A program made the position numbers and the translations under genes. The notes below the pieces were generated by a model, which worked only from the letters and a program-made list of their open reading frames with translations, was not told the DNA's origin and did no database searches. Source: LH-M37 sp965602855 (lineage in GTDB: Bacteria; Pseudomonadota; Gammaproteobacteria; SZUA-229). Taken from it: DNA of 64,000 bases. Shown here one piece after another: positions 35,134 to 44,718 of this stretch (positions are counted from its first letter, which is position 1; each line of letters starts with the position of its first letter). The DNA is taken from contig CBFCZV010000001.1 of assembly GCA_965602855.1 (NCBI GenBank), positions 62,001 through 126,000 on the forward strand, in the 5' to 3' direction.

Positions 35134-35913
35134 TTATTTACTCGGTTGCGGTCGCTCAAAAGTCCATTGCTTGTCGTCAGAATCGGTTTTAGAGAACTTA
35201 TAACCACCTTCTTTAAACTTTTTCAGGTCTTCCGGTTTTTCAATGCGATTGCGCAGGATGTAATTGGTCATCATGCCGCGAGCACGTTTGGCGAAGATGG
35301 CGACAATGCGAGTCTTGCCGTCTTTGGTTTCTTTGAAATTAATATTGAGCAAGCGGCCTTTTAACAATTTTAGCTTGACTGATTTAAAGTATTCGTTGGA
35401 AGCCAGATTAACCAGTATCGGCTCCTGCTGTTTGGCGAGTTCTTTATTGAGTCGTTCGGTGATGCTTTCGCCCCAGAACTGGTAAAGATTGTCGCCACGT
35501 GGATTTTTTAATTTAGTTTTCATTTCCAGTCGATAGGGCTGGATCAAATCCAGTGGACGCAGATAACCATACAGGCCAGAAAGTATACGCAAATGTTTCT
35601 GGGCATAGTCGAGATCGGCGGCGCTGAACTTCTCGATATCGATACCGCTGTAGACATCACCTTTAAAAGCAAAGACGGCCTGTTTGGCATTGCTGGTGGT
35701 AAAAGGCGTTTTGAAATTTTTAACACGAGCAACATTCAGCTTTGCGATATTCTCGCTAATGCTCATCATTTCCTGCAGTTCGCCAGTTTTGACTTTGCGC
35801 AGTTCCTTGATCAGCAGTTGCGAATCATCCAGCGATATCGGTGTGGTGTGTTTTTTAGTTTTGGCCGGTGCTTCGAAGTCCTGGCCTTTTGAGGGTGAAA
35901 GCGTAATGATCAT
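35134..35913 (-). CDS. yaaA: Peroxide stress protein YaaA (DUF328)
   Basis: 259 residues, typical length. Family motifs are MIITLSPSKG at the start, YSGIDIEKFSAADLDYAQKHLRILSGLYG and the C-terminal ARGMMTNYIL. E. coli YaaA is induced by OxyR and limits peroxide damage by lowering free iron. The gene follows folK by 18 bp on the same strand. Confidence 0.95.
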   Translation of the reverse strand: MIITLSPSKGQDFEAPAKTKKHTTPISLDDSQLLIKELRKVKTGELQEMMSISENIAKLNVARVKNFKTPFTTSNAKQAVFAFKGDVYSGIDIEKFSAADLDYAQKHLRILSGLYGYLRPLDLIQPYRLEMKTKLKNPRGDNLYQFWGESITERLNKELAKQQEPILVNLASNEYFKSVKLKLLKGRLLNINFKETKDGKTRIVAIFAKRARGMMTNYILRNRIEKPEDLKKFKEGGYKFSKTDSDDKQWTFERPQPSK

Positions 35914-35931
35914 ACTTATGGTGTCTCTGTC

Positions 35932-36423
35932 TTATTCAAACTCAAATTTGATGGGCTGTAGATTTTCTTTGCTCTTGTCGAAAGCCTGCCACAACTCCGC
36001 ATAGCTTTTACCCGCTTCGGGGTGAACCAGATCAGGGGCAATTTCAGCCAGCGGCCAGAGCACGAATGCATTGTGCAGGATTTCTTCACGCGGCAGTTTT
36101 AAACCATTCTCATTCAGAACCAGATCATCGTAGAGCAAAAGATCCAGATCCAGCGTTCTTGACGAGAACTTCGGCCCTGCCCGATCACGGCCATTGGCAT
36201 CTTCGATCTCACGCAGACCCTGATTGGCGCTGTGTACATCTTCATCCACATCACAGGCGATCACCATATTATAGAAAGCATCACCATCAAAGCCGACAGC
36301 CTCACTTTCGTAGACAGCTGACATTTCCAGCTCACCAAAGCGTTCGCGCATGGCTCTGACGCCTTCGCGAGTGTTTAGCTCACGTTCAATATTGCTGCCC
36401 AGACTGATGTAGATTCTGGCCAT
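35932..36423 (-). CDS. folK: 2-amino-4-hydroxy-6-hydroxymethyldihydropteridine pyrophosphokinase
   Basis: 163 residues from the ATG at 36421-36423 (MARIYISLGSN), the usual HPPK start; a longer reading would overlap folB. The motifs SLGSNIER, the pyrophosphokinase core SRTLDLDLLLYDD (Mg2+-binding Asp residues) and LPREEILHNAFVLWPL are all present. It transfers pyrophosphate from ATP to the pterin in folate synthesis. It starts 1 bp after the folB stop. Confidence 0.95.
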   Translation of the reverse strand: MARIYISLGSNIERELNTREGVRAMRERFGELEMSAVYESEAVGFDGDAFYNMVIACDVDEDVHSANQGLREIEDANGRDRAGPKFSSRTLDLDLLLYDDLVLNENGLKLPREEILHNAFVLWPLAEIAPDLVHPEAGKSYAELWQAFDKSKENLQPIKFEFE

Positions 36424-36424
36424 A

Positions 36425-36787
36425 TCAGCCTCGATCACCACGCTCGATAATGACACCCACCGCCTTGGAGCCAGTCACCGCGCCCGGTTTACTGAGTTTC
36501 AACCGCATCCAGGGCACATTGAACTCATTGAGCACGATCTCGCCAATACGCTCTGCCATAGTTTCCACCAGCTGAAACTCCGACTCTTCGACGAAATGAA
36601 TCAGCCTTTTGGCCACCGCCTTGTAGTTGATGGCATCATCGATGCTCTCGGTCGCCGCTGCTTTGGTGTTATCCGAGGCCATTTCCAGGTCGATGCTGAC
36701 AATCTGGCGGATTTCCCGCTCCCAGTCGTAGATACCGATGATGGTTTCGATACGCAGGTCTTCGATAAATACTGTATCCGCAGCCAT
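36425..36787 (-). CDS. folB: Dihydroneopterin aldolase
   Basis: 120 residues from the ATG at 36785-36787. Conserved features are IIGIYDWEREIRQ with the active-site Glu, and the C-terminal LKLSKPGAVTGSKAVGV including the catalytic Lys. It makes 6-hydroxymethyl-dihydropterin, the substrate of the FolK encoded directly after it. The start lacks a strong ribosome-binding site. Confidence 0.95.
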   Translation of the reverse strand: MAADTVFIEDLRIETIIGIYDWEREIRQIVSIDLEMASDNTKAAATESIDDAINYKAVAKRLIHFVEESEFQLVETMAERIGEIVLNEFNVPWMRLKLSKPGAVTGSKAVGVIIERGDRG

Positions 36788-36876
36788 ATTCACTAAAATT
36801 CGCTAATTAATTGAGCCGCAACTATACCACTCCATCTGTCTCAGCTAAACGCAACATAATATAGGGGGAATCTAGC

Positions 36877-36905
36877 TTGTCACGGCCGTCTTTCTCCGCT
36901 AGAAT
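36877..36905 (+). promoter_or_regulatory. Sigma-70 promoter of rpmB-rpmG
   Basis: TTGTCA (36877-36882), 17-bp spacer, TAGAAT (36900-36905), one mismatch from consensus in each hexamer, ending 64 bp before rpmB. The spacing and position fit a strong ribosomal-protein promoter. Confidence 0.7.
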
Positions 36906-36969
36906 TGCCGGCTGTTTTAGTCGACTGCCGTTTGCAGCGACATTTAATACCTTATTTGGAGTTAGAGAA

Positions 36970-37206
36970 ATGTCTAGAGTATGCCAAGTCACCGGAAAAC
37001 GTCCTATGTCCGGCAACAACGTATCCCATGCTCATAACAGGACAAGACGCCGTTTCTTGCCTAATTTGCAGAATCACCGTTTCTGGGTAGAAAGCGAGAA
37101 ACGTTACGTAAAGCTTCGCTTGACCACTAGTGGCATGCGCCTTATCGACAAAAAAGGCATCGACACTGTACTCGCAGAAATGCGTGCACGTGGCGAGAAA
37201 GTTTAA
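36970..37206 (+). CDS. rpmB: 50S ribosomal protein bL28
   Basis: 78 residues from ATG 36970 (MSRVCQVTGKRPMSGNNVSHA), the standard bL28 start and length; GGAG lies upstream. The basic segment NRTRRRFLPNLQNHRFWVESEKR is typical. It is co-transcribed with rpmG 22 bp downstream, as in E. coli. Confidence 0.98.
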   Translation: MSRVCQVTGKRPMSGNNVSHAHNRTRRRFLPNLQNHRFWVESEKRYVKLRLTTSGMRLIDKKGIDTVLAEMRARGEKV

Positions 37207-37228
37207 GCCGCTCAACTAGGAGATACTC

Positions 37229-37384
37229 ATGCGCGATAAAATTAAAATGGTTTCATCAGCTGACACTGGTCACTATTACACCACAACAAAAAACAAACGT
37301 ACTATGCCTGGCAAACTGGAAATGAAGAAATTCGACCCAGTTGTTCGTAAGCACGTCATGTACAAAGAGTCGAAGATCAAATAA
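37229..37384 (+). CDS. rpmG: 50S ribosomal protein bL33
   Basis: 51 residues, too short for most gene finders' default cut-offs but unmistakable: MRDKIKMVSSADTGHYY followed by TKNKRTMPGKLEMKKFDPV and ending in KESKIK. It lacks the paired CxxC zinc motifs, so it is the Cys-free form. AGGAG precedes the ATG. A strong terminator follows within 30 bp. Confidence 0.97.
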   Translation: MRDKIKMVSSADTGHYYTTTKNKRTMPGKLEMKKFDPVVRKHVMYKESKIK

Positions 37385-37410
37385 GGCTGACTTATTTTTT
37401 TCAAGCTCAA

Positions 37411-37436
37411 AAAAAACCCGGTTACCCGGGTTTTTT
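37411..37436 (+). terminator. Terminator of rpmB-rpmG
   Basis: The stem AAAAAACCCGG with CCGGGTTTTTT closes a 4-base loop, followed by a continued T-run. It lies 27 bp after rpmG. Confidence 0.92.
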
Positions 37437-37509
37437 TATTCCCTATACAAAACTCCATCACCAAAAATCAGAGTCCTCTCCGATTAAATTAGTATCGATC
37501 AGCAATGCC

Positions 37510-37836
37510 TTAGGCGCTGCTACCAAAAGACAGATCTACAGAGCCTGCTGGCACTTTCAAACCTGCCAGCTTGCATCCCTGAGAAACCGGGCCGTTGGGC
37601 AATAATTGATACAGATATTTCATACCACCCTTGCTGTGAAAATTTTCATCTAGCGCATCAGTTACCTGTCGAAGCCTGGGAAATTCCGCCTTACTGTAGT
37701 ATTCCTGCAAGCATCTCATCAATTCCCAGTGATCATCCTTAAGCATTAAATGATTCTCTCTGGCTATAGATTCTGCGGCACTGGAATCCCAGTCACCGGG
37801 GGCATGGGGAAACCCTCTTGTTGAAGCTGTCATCAT
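37510..37836 (-). CDS. DsrC/TusE-family protein lacking the terminal cysteine
   Basis: 108 residues from the third codon's ATG at 37834-37836, chosen because GAGGAG is 8 bp upstream of it but only 2 bp from the first ATG at 37842. The DsrC/TusE pattern is clear: WDSSAAESIARENHLMLKDDHW, LQEYY, and the C-terminal arm PNGPVSQGCKLAGL. Cys88 matches CysB of DsrC. Eleven residues on, the position of the essential CysA is Ser99 (PAGSV), followed by an eight-residue extension. It cannot be a normal TusE sulfur relay protein and may be a regulatory or altered paralogue. Confidence 0.82.
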   Translation of the reverse strand: MMTASTRGFPHAPGDWDSSAAESIARENHLMLKDDHWELMRCLQEYYSKAEFPRLRQVTDALDENFHSKGGMKYLYQLLPNGPVSQGCKLAGLKVPAGSVDLSFGSSA

Positions 37837-38019
37837 TATCATATCTCCTCAAATAATATTAAAGGCTCAATGCAAACGATAATGATTTGCACTCAATAAA
37901 AAAGCAACTAAAAGCAGGGGATTTTCAAATGCTGGTTCAGACAGAGCATTACTGTGTAAAATACCCCTTCATACACAACAAAAGCCCCTCAAAAACTCTA
38001 GGCGTTCTATAGTGCCACC

Positions 38020-39519
38020 ATGGCTGAAATTCTTCTCACCGCTCTCAACGCACGTTATATACATACAGCCTTTGGCCTACGCTATTTGTACGCCAACCTT
38101 GGCGAGTTACAGACACGAGCCAACATAGAAGAATTCACTATTCACCAGCGCCCGGTCGATATTGCTGAGCAATTATTAGACAAAAAACCAGTGATTATTT
38201 GCTTCGGTGTTTACATCTGGAACGTAGAAGAAGTCAGTGAAACCGTTACCCTGATCAAACAAGTATCACCCGACACCATCATTGTACTGGGCGGTCCTGA
38301 AGTCAGTCATCACCCCGATCACCCCAGAATGGTCGAACTGGTTGATTATGTTGTCGAAGGTGCAGGCGAAATCAGTTTTAGAAAACTTTGTCAGCAACTT
38401 CTCTCTGGCAGTAGGCCGCCTGAAAAAATTATTCAGGGTGAAGTGATTGCACTTGATGAACTCGAACTACCCTATCAATACTACACAGATGAGGACATTC
38501 GTAATCGAATGATTTTTGTCGAGGCCTCAAGGGGCTGCCCCTTTAAATGCGAGTTCTGTTTATCTGCACTGGATAAAACTTCAAAGCCATTTGAACTGGG
38601 AAAATTCCTCGATGAAATGGACAGGCTCCATCAACGAGGCGCAAGAAATTTTAAATTCATTGATCGAACCTTTAATTTAAAAGTCAGCACCAGTGTTGCC
38701 ATCATGGAATTTTTCCTGGAGCGCATGAGTGATGATCTGTATTTGCACTTTGAAGTCGTTCCCGACAACCTGCCTGATAAACTTAAAGACACTATCAAAA
38801 AATTTCCCGAACATTCCTTACAGTTTGAAGTTGGCATTCAGAGTTTTGACCCTGCCATACAGGAATTAATCAGCCGCAAACAGGACAATGGAAAATCCTG
38901 TGAGAACCTGTTGTGGTTAAGAGAAGAAACGCAGGCCTATATTCATGCTGATTTAATTTTTGGCCTGCCCGGCGACACACTGGAAAATTTTGCCAAAAGC
39001 TTTGACCAGTTAGTCACACTCAAACCTCACGAAATTCAGCTCGGTATACTCAAACGCCTGCGCGGCGCCCCCATCAACCGACACACCGAAATTTACCAGC
39101 TTCGTTACAACCCAAAAGCACCCTACAACATACTCAGCACGCGTGATATTGATTTCCACACCATGCAAACGATAAATCGTTTCGCCCGCTACTGGGACAT
39201 GATTGGTAACTCCGGACGATTCAAGAATACTTTACCGCTTATTCTTGGACAAACTGCTTTTAATAACTTCCTGCAACTCAGTAACTCACTCTACCATCGC
39301 GAAGGCAGCACCTGGAAGATTTCACAGAAACGATTGTTTGCGCTGATATATAAAATTATGACCGCAGAAATGAACATTGCAGATGAAGAAATTATCACTG
39401 CCTTGAAAAAGGATTATGAAAATTCGGGGGAGAAAGGGAGTTTTGATAAAATTATGGCACCGGAGGTGCAAGGGTCGAAATCTGGGATTGCTAACAAACG
39501 ACAGGCGAAACAAATCTAA
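38020..39519 (+). CDS. B12-binding-domain radical SAM protein
   Basis: 499 residues. An N-terminal cobalamin-binding-like domain (about 1-135, with ICFGVYIWNVEEV and IVLGGPEVSHHP) is followed by a radical SAM domain with Cys173-x3-Cys177-x2-Cys180 in RGCPFKCEFC. A C-terminal domain resembles the DUF4080 region found with this subgroup. The classic cobalamin DxHxxG motif is not evident, so actual B12 binding is uncertain. The substrate is unknown. It overlaps the convergent hydantoinase-like gene by 4 bp. Confidence 0.9.
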   Translation: MAEILLTALNARYIHTAFGLRYLYANLGELQTRANIEEFTIHQRPVDIAEQLLDKKPVIICFGVYIWNVEEVSETVTLIKQVSPDTIIVLGGPEVSHHPDHPRMVELVDYVVEGAGEISFRKLCQQLLSGSRPPEKIIQGEVIALDELELPYQYYTDEDIRNRMIFVEASRGCPFKCEFCLSALDKTSKPFELGKFLDEMDRLHQRGARNFKFIDRTFNLKVSTSVAIMEFFLERMSDDLYLHFEVVPDNLPDKLKDTIKKFPEHSLQFEVGIQSFDPAIQELISRKQDNGKSCENLLWLREETQAYIHADLIFGLPGDTLENFAKSFDQLVTLKPHEIQLGILKRLRGAPINRHTEIYQLRYNPKAPYNILSTRDIDFHTMQTINRFARYWDMIGNSGRFKNTLPLILGQTAFNNFLQLSNSLYHREGSTWKISQKRLFALIYKIMTAEMNIADEEIITALKKDYENSGEKGSFDKIMAPEVQGSKSGIANKRQAKQI

Positions 39520-41501
39520 GTTCTAATCAACATAAAATTACCAACCCCATCAACCTCTGCACTCCAGCCTTCATCTAGCCACGTAGTAGAAGTCGTTTCA
39601 ACAATCAACGCTGGCCCCTGAATACACTGGCCAATTTGTAACTGCTGTCTTTTATATACTGAAACCATTTGCTCAATACCTACTACTTCTACCTGCTCAA
39701 TCTTGTGCTGTGGTTCAGCCTGCCATTTGGGTAATTTAAAATCTGGCTTTTCACCATTTAATTGCACACGCAGATTAACCAGCTCAACCTGCACTGTCAG
39801 TTGATGACCATAAGTTTTTTCATGCGCCTGATGAAAAGCCTGCTCAAGATTAAGCAAACTATCATTACTCTGCCATGACAGATTGAGCGGGTGGCTCTGT
39901 CCTTTGTAACGGCAATCAACGCTGTAATGCGCGCTAATTTTTTGATCTCTCACCAGTTCACGCAATTCCTTTTCAGCGACCTGCTTTATTTGATCAAAGC
40001 CCAGCTGCAACATTTGTTCATCACAATCTTGCAAACATTGATTGATGGTACGTGAACGTTCACGCGAAGGCTCTGCCGCCAGCATACCCAGGGCCGATAA
40101 CACGCCTGCATTCACCGGCACCAGCGCACGCTTCATTTCCAGCGCGTCGGCCAGTGCACAAACGTGCAAACCACCGGCACCACCAAAAGAAACCAGGGTG
40201 TAATCTTTGGGATCTTCGCCACGCTGCACCGACATCACCCGCAGGGCGCGCACCATGTGATCATTCACCACATCAATAATACCTTTGGCTGCCTGCTCGA
40301 TACTCATGCCCAATTTATCGGTCAGTGTTTTTACCGCAGCACTGGCAGCGGCTTTATCCAGACGCATGTCGCCACCCAGAAAAGCCTCGGGCAATAATCG
40401 ACCGAGTACCACATTGGCATCGGTTACCGTTGGCAGCACACCACCATTACCATAGCAGGCAGGCCCCGGTGCAGCACCCGCGGATTTCGGCCCGACCAAT
40501 AACATGCCACCCGCATCAGCTGCAGCGATGGAGCCACCACCGGCACCGATGGTATGCATATCAACCATGGGCACAGACACCGGATAACCACCAATTTTTG
40601 ATTCACTGGTGAGGCCAATCTCCTTATCGATGATCGAAACATCAGTAGAGGTACCGCCCATATCAAAGGTCAGCAATCGATCGCAATTAAACTGATGATA
40701 ATCAGACTGCGCCGCAACAAACTGCGCTCCCTTCAAGCCGCCCGCAGGCCCGGATAATAATAAATGCACTGGGTAACGACCTGCATGTTCGACACTGGCG
40801 GTGCCAGCCGAACTTTGCATGATTGATAATCGACAGGACTTTAGCTGTTGCTGTAGCCGTTGCAAATAACCCTGCATCAAAGGCCCAACGCTGGCATTGA
40901 GTGTGGTTGTTATGCCGCGTTCATATTCTTTATATTCGGGTAGAACATCTGAAGAACGACTGACGAAGATATTTTCAGGAATGATCGACTCAATCCTTTT
41001 TTCTTCGGCATCATCGAGAAATGAAAACAGCAGGTTAATCGCCACTGCCTCTGGCGCCAGTACTTCGAGCTGCTTTTGCAGCGCCTGCAAATCGGACTCA
41101 TCGAGCTGCGCCAGTGGCTTACCCTGTGCATTCAATCGTGAATTTACTTCCAGACAATATTCAGCTGGAATCAGCGGCGGCTTTTTGATCGGCGTGAGAT
41201 TATAAAGCTCTTCACGCGCCTGCCGGCCAATACTCAACACATCCGCCAGCCCGGTATTGGTGATATAAGCGGTGCGCACACCCTTGCCTTCCAGCACCGC
41301 ATTGGTGGCCACGGTAGAACCATGCACCAGCACCAGATCGCTGGTATCAATAACCAGTTCTTTTATACCCTGAAGAATAGCCCGGTCTGGCGCATCCGGG
41401 GTCGACAGCACTTTATGCAATCGAACAGATAACAGATCATCATCGTAAAGCAAAAAATCGGTGAATGTGCCACCAGTATCGACACCCAAAAACATAGTCA
41501 T
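39516..41501 (-). CDS. Hydantoinase/5-oxoprolinase family protein (HyuA-like)
   Basis: 661 residues. The N-terminal hydantoinase A/oxoprolinase ATP-binding domain starts VDTGGTFTDFLLYD and has a central GGTSTDVSII and GAGGGSIA; the ASKHA-type core ends near residue 480, and a C-terminal beta domain follows. HyuA proteins usually work with a HyuB subunit encoded next door. No hyuB is present here: one neighbour is the convergent radical SAM gene and the other a divergent ABC operon. ATP-dependent opening of a cyclic amide is likely; the substrate is unknown. Confidence 0.9.
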   Translation of the reverse strand: MTMFLGVDTGGTFTDFLLYDDDLLSVRLHKVLSTPDAPDRAILQGIKELVIDTSDLVLVHGSTVATNAVLEGKGVRTAYITNTGLADVLSIGRQAREELYNLTPIKKPPLIPAEYCLEVNSRLNAQGKPLAQLDESDLQALQKQLEVLAPEAVAINLLFSFLDDAEEKRIESIIPENIFVSRSSDVLPEYKEYERGITTTLNASVGPLMQGYLQRLQQQLKSCRLSIMQSSAGTASVEHAGRYPVHLLLSGPAGGLKGAQFVAAQSDYHQFNCDRLLTFDMGGTSTDVSIIDKEIGLTSESKIGGYPVSVPMVDMHTIGAGGGSIAAADAGGMLLVGPKSAGAAPGPACYGNGGVLPTVTDANVVLGRLLPEAFLGGDMRLDKAAASAAVKTLTDKLGMSIEQAAKGIIDVVNDHMVRALRVMSVQRGEDPKDYTLVSFGGAGGLHVCALADALEMKRALVPVNAGVLSALGMLAAEPSRERSRTINQCLQDCDEQMLQLGFDQIKQVAEKELRELVRDQKISAHYSVDCRYKGQSHPLNLSWQSNDSLLNLEQAFHQAHEKTYGHQLTVQVELVNLRVQLNGEKPDFKLPKWQAEPQHKIEQVEVVGIEQMVSVYKRQQLQIGQCIQGPALIVETTSTTWLDEGWSAEVDGVGNFMLIRT

Positions 41502-41624
41502 ACGGGCATTTTACAGTAGATATTGATGCAATCCAGCACGCATTCATCACCTCTATGATAAAGTGCCCTCATCATAATAAATTTTACTTGCAAGCCGCTT
41601 TAAATCGGGAATAATAGCAACGCT

Positions 41625-42563
41625 ATGTCACTCATTACTGTTAACAACCTTGTTCGCTATTACGGCAACCATCGTGCCGTAGATGATATTAGTTTCACCC
41701 TGAACAAAGGCGATATTCTTGGCTTTCTCGGCCCTAATGGTGCGGGCAAATCCACCACCATGAAAATGCTGAGCGGTAATCTTGCGCCCAGTGAGGGTGA
41801 AATCCACATCAACGGCGTGGACTTACTTGACCACCCCAAACAGGCCAAGACCAATATCGGTTATCTGCCAGAGCAACCACCACTTTATAAAGAAATGACG
41901 GTGGACGAATACCTTGCTTACTGCGCGCGATTACATCGTATAGAAAGATACAAAGTTCTGAGTGCTATTGAGCAGGCAAAAGAACGCTGCGGTTTAATGG
42001 CCTCTGGTCAGCGTTTAATTGCAAACCTGTCCAAAGGCTATCAACAACGCGTCGGCATTGCTCAGGCCATCATCCATTCACCTAAAATTATCATTCTGGA
42101 TGAACCTACTGTTGGCCTTGATCCTAACCAGATTCGTGAAATTCGTGATTTAATTATTACCCTGGGCACAGACCATGGAATTATTTTATGCACCCACATA
42201 CTACCCGAGGTAGAAGCAGTGTGTAATCGTGTGCAAATTATTAACGAGGGAAAGTTTGTCTATGAATCTAATATGAAAGACTTATCATTCGATAATTCAA
42301 AAGGCCTGCACGAAATCACTCTATTGCACCCACCCATTATTAATGAACTCTATGAGGTAGCAGAAATTAACAAAGTTGAGCAACTAAGCCCAAACACTTT
42401 TATTGTTCACACCACAAATAGAACTCCCGAAGATATTGTTAACGCAACGGTTGCAAATAACTGGGGGCTGATCAAATTAGTGCCTTATCAAAATACACTG
42501 GAACATGTTTTTGTTAAATTTACTCTAGGCGATGAAGAGAAAAACAGGAGGGCAAAATTATGA
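41625..42563 (+). CDS. ABC transporter ATP-binding protein (GldA-type)
   Basis: 312 residues. Walker A is GPNGAGKST (about 38-46), the signature is LSKGYQQRVGIAQA, and Walker B is IIILDEPTVGLDP. A C-terminal ~90 residues after the ATPase core is typical of the GldA/NatA type. It is the first gene of a four-gene unit with a permease, a GldG-like protein and a DUF4340 protein. Overlaps the permease gene by 4 bp (ATGA). Confidence 0.93.
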   Translation: MSLITVNNLVRYYGNHRAVDDISFTLNKGDILGFLGPNGAGKSTTMKMLSGNLAPSEGEIHINGVDLLDHPKQAKTNIGYLPEQPPLYKEMTVDEYLAYCARLHRIERYKVLSAIEQAKERCGLMASGQRLIANLSKGYQQRVGIAQAIIHSPKIIILDEPTVGLDPNQIREIRDLIITLGTDHGIILCTHILPEVEAVCNRVQIINEGKFVYESNMKDLSFDNSKGLHEITLLHPPIINELYEVAEINKVEQLSPNTFIVHTTNRTPEDIVNATVANNWGLIKLVPYQNTLEHVFVKFTLGDEEKNRRAKL

Positions 42564-43309
42564 TTTTAAATATCGCCCGACGCGAATTACGTAGCATGTT
42601 TTTATCGCCACTGGCGTGGACAGTGCTGGCTGTATCACAACTAATTTTATGCTGGATATTTTTTTCCCAGATCGATATGTTCTTTTCCATTCAGAAGGAA
42701 CTCACCTCTTTACCCAATGCCCCCGGCGTCATCGATTTAGTAGCAGCACCAATGCTGGAAGTTGCCAGCGTAATGTTACTGATGATTTCGCCGTTACTGA
42801 CCATGCGTTTAATCAGCGAAGAACGTCGCAACGGAACACTGACACTTTTGCTTTCTTCTCCCATCAGCATTACTGAAATTGTACTTGGCAAATTTTTTGG
42901 CATCACTCTGTTTTATATTATCCTTATCGGTATGATCAGCTTAATGCCATTATCGCTAATGATGGGCACAGAGCTCGATCTTGGCAAGCTAGCTTCAGGA
43001 CTGATGGGGCTACTATTATTATTATGCGCTTTTGCTGCAGCCGGTTTATATTTATCATCACTGACTGAAAACCCGGTGGTCGCAGCCATTAGCACCTTTG
43101 GCTTATTACTATTGCTGTGGATGCTGGGTCGTACTGGTGATGTTGGCAGTACAGATACCGTCTTCACTTACCTTTCACTGACTCACCACCTTGCACCATT
43201 ACTACGCGGCATCGTAAGCAGTGTAGACTTGGCCTATTTCGCCCTCTTTATTATCACCTTTCTGCTACTCACCATCCGCCAGATGGATGCAGAACGTTTA
43301 CAGGGTTAA
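42560..43309 (+). CDS. ABC transporter permease (GldF-type)
   Basis: 249 residues with about six membrane helices, ABC-2 type. The segment LISEERRNGTLTLLLSSPISITEIVLGKF is the characteristic cytoplasmic loop of this family. It pairs with the ATPase encoded just upstream. The GldF name comes from Bacteroidetes gliding motility, but gammaproteobacterial homologues are not gliding proteins and their cargo is unknown. Confidence 0.92.
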   Translation: MILNIARRELRSMFLSPLAWTVLAVSQLILCWIFFSQIDMFFSIQKELTSLPNAPGVIDLVAAPMLEVASVMLLMISPLLTMRLISEERRNGTLTLLLSSPISITEIVLGKFFGITLFYIILIGMISLMPLSLMMGTELDLGKLASGLMGLLLLLCAFAAAGLYLSSLTENPVVAAISTFGLLLLLWMLGRTGDVGSTDTVFTYLSLTHHLAPLLRGIVSSVDLAYFALFIITFLLLTIRQMDAERLQG

Positions 43310-43324
43310 GGGGCAGCAACGCAT

Positions 43325-44710
43325 ATGAAAACCTCAAAAAATATTCGACGACAGTTACAGATACAAAAAATTGTTTTCATTATCCTGCTGCTATGTGTTG
43401 TCGGCCTGCTTGCCTGGGTCAGCCAGAAATACCGCGTACAGTACGACTTAACAGCAGGCCAACGTAATACAATTTCACAAAGCAGCATTGATTTATTACA
43501 GAGCATGGAAGAACCTGTACTGGTTAACGTTTATATCCAGGATGACCCCACCTTGAGAACAGCCATTGAGGAAATACTCAACCGCTATAAACGAGAAAAA
43601 AATAATTTTAGTTTCAAACTCATTAATCCTGATATCGATATTGAGTTAGCACAACTGGATAAGGTAACAAGATACGGACAGATCGCTATAAAATATCAGG
43701 GGCGCAGTGAAATCATTTCTTCATTGGGCGAAGGCACGATTAGTAGCGCTCTGCAACGATTAAGTTATAGCGGTGATCGCTCACTGGTATTCATCGAAGG
43801 TCATGGCGAGCGCAAACCTTCAGGCACAGAAAACACTGATTACAGTCAATTTGCCACCAAACTTACGAGCAAGGGCATTATCAGTAGCGTTCATCATTTA
43901 TTAAAAGCACCTTTACCCAGTGACACAGACATACTGGTGGTCGCCTCCCCAGAAAAACCATTTTTAAAAGGTGAGCTTGAACACATCAAAAAATATATTG
44001 AGCAAGGCGGCAATCTATTGTGGATGATGGACCCCGGATCTCGCAGCAGCAAACTCAACGGTCTAAATGAGATCGCCAGCTTACTGGATATAAAATTCAT
44101 AGACGGAATCGTTGTTGATAACAATACCAACCTACGCAAGACACTGGGCATTCAGCACCCCGCGATGATCCCCGTGCTGGATTATCATGCACACGCTATT
44201 ACAAAAAACCTCAACTACAACACCTTGTTCCCCATCAGCCGTGGCATTGAAATTAAAGCCAGTGTCGAGTGGCAGAGCACGATCATTGCTCAATCACTGG
44301 CAAAAAGCTGGTCCGAATCAAAAGATCTTGTTAGTAATCTCGTATTTAATTCTACCTCAGGTGATATCAAAGGCCCCTTACCTATCGTAGTCGCACTGGA
44401 ACGCACACTTAGCAGCGACAAGGCCGTGCCCAGCAAAGCCTCCCAACGAATCATCATTACTGGTGACAGTGATTTCATTTCTAACAGTTATATCGGTATT
44501 GGCGCTAACCTGACACTCGGAACAAATATTATCGATTGGCTCAGTGGTGACGATGATCTAATTGCCATCGAAATCAAAAACGCACCCGATACAAAACTAC
44601 AACTTGATGACACACAAATACTTATCATCGGTGTTGGCTTCTTTGTTGCCTTACCCGCCAGTCTATTATTTATCGGGCTATTTATCTGGTTCAGACGCCG
44701 CAAGCGTTAG
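43325..44710 (+). CDS. GldG-family ABC auxiliary protein
   Basis: 461 residues. An N-terminal helix (about 18-38) and a C-terminal helix (about 432-455, followed by RRRKR) anchor a large periplasmic domain. The domain has the GldG/DUF4350-like features YDLTAGQRNTISQSS, FIEGHGERKPSG and GGNLLWMMDPGS. It starts 15 bp after the permease gene and 8 bp before the DUF4340 gene, so it is certainly in this operon. Confidence 0.9.
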   Translation: MKTSKNIRRQLQIQKIVFIILLLCVVGLLAWVSQKYRVQYDLTAGQRNTISQSSIDLLQSMEEPVLVNVYIQDDPTLRTAIEEILNRYKREKNNFSFKLINPDIDIELAQLDKVTRYGQIAIKYQGRSEIISSLGEGTISSALQRLSYSGDRSLVFIEGHGERKPSGTENTDYSQFATKLTSKGIISSVHHLLKAPLPSDTDILVVASPEKPFLKGELEHIKKYIEQGGNLLWMMDPGSRSSKLNGLNEIASLLDIKFIDGIVVDNNTNLRKTLGIQHPAMIPVLDYHAHAITKNLNYNTLFPISRGIEIKASVEWQSTIIAQSLAKSWSESKDLVSNLVFNSTSGDIKGPLPIVVALERTLSSDKAVPSKASQRIIITGDSDFISNSYIGIGANLTLGTNIIDWLSGDDDLIAIEIKNAPDTKLQLDDTQILIIGVGFFVALPASLLFIGLFIWFRRRKR

Positions 44711-44718
44711 TCAAGATA

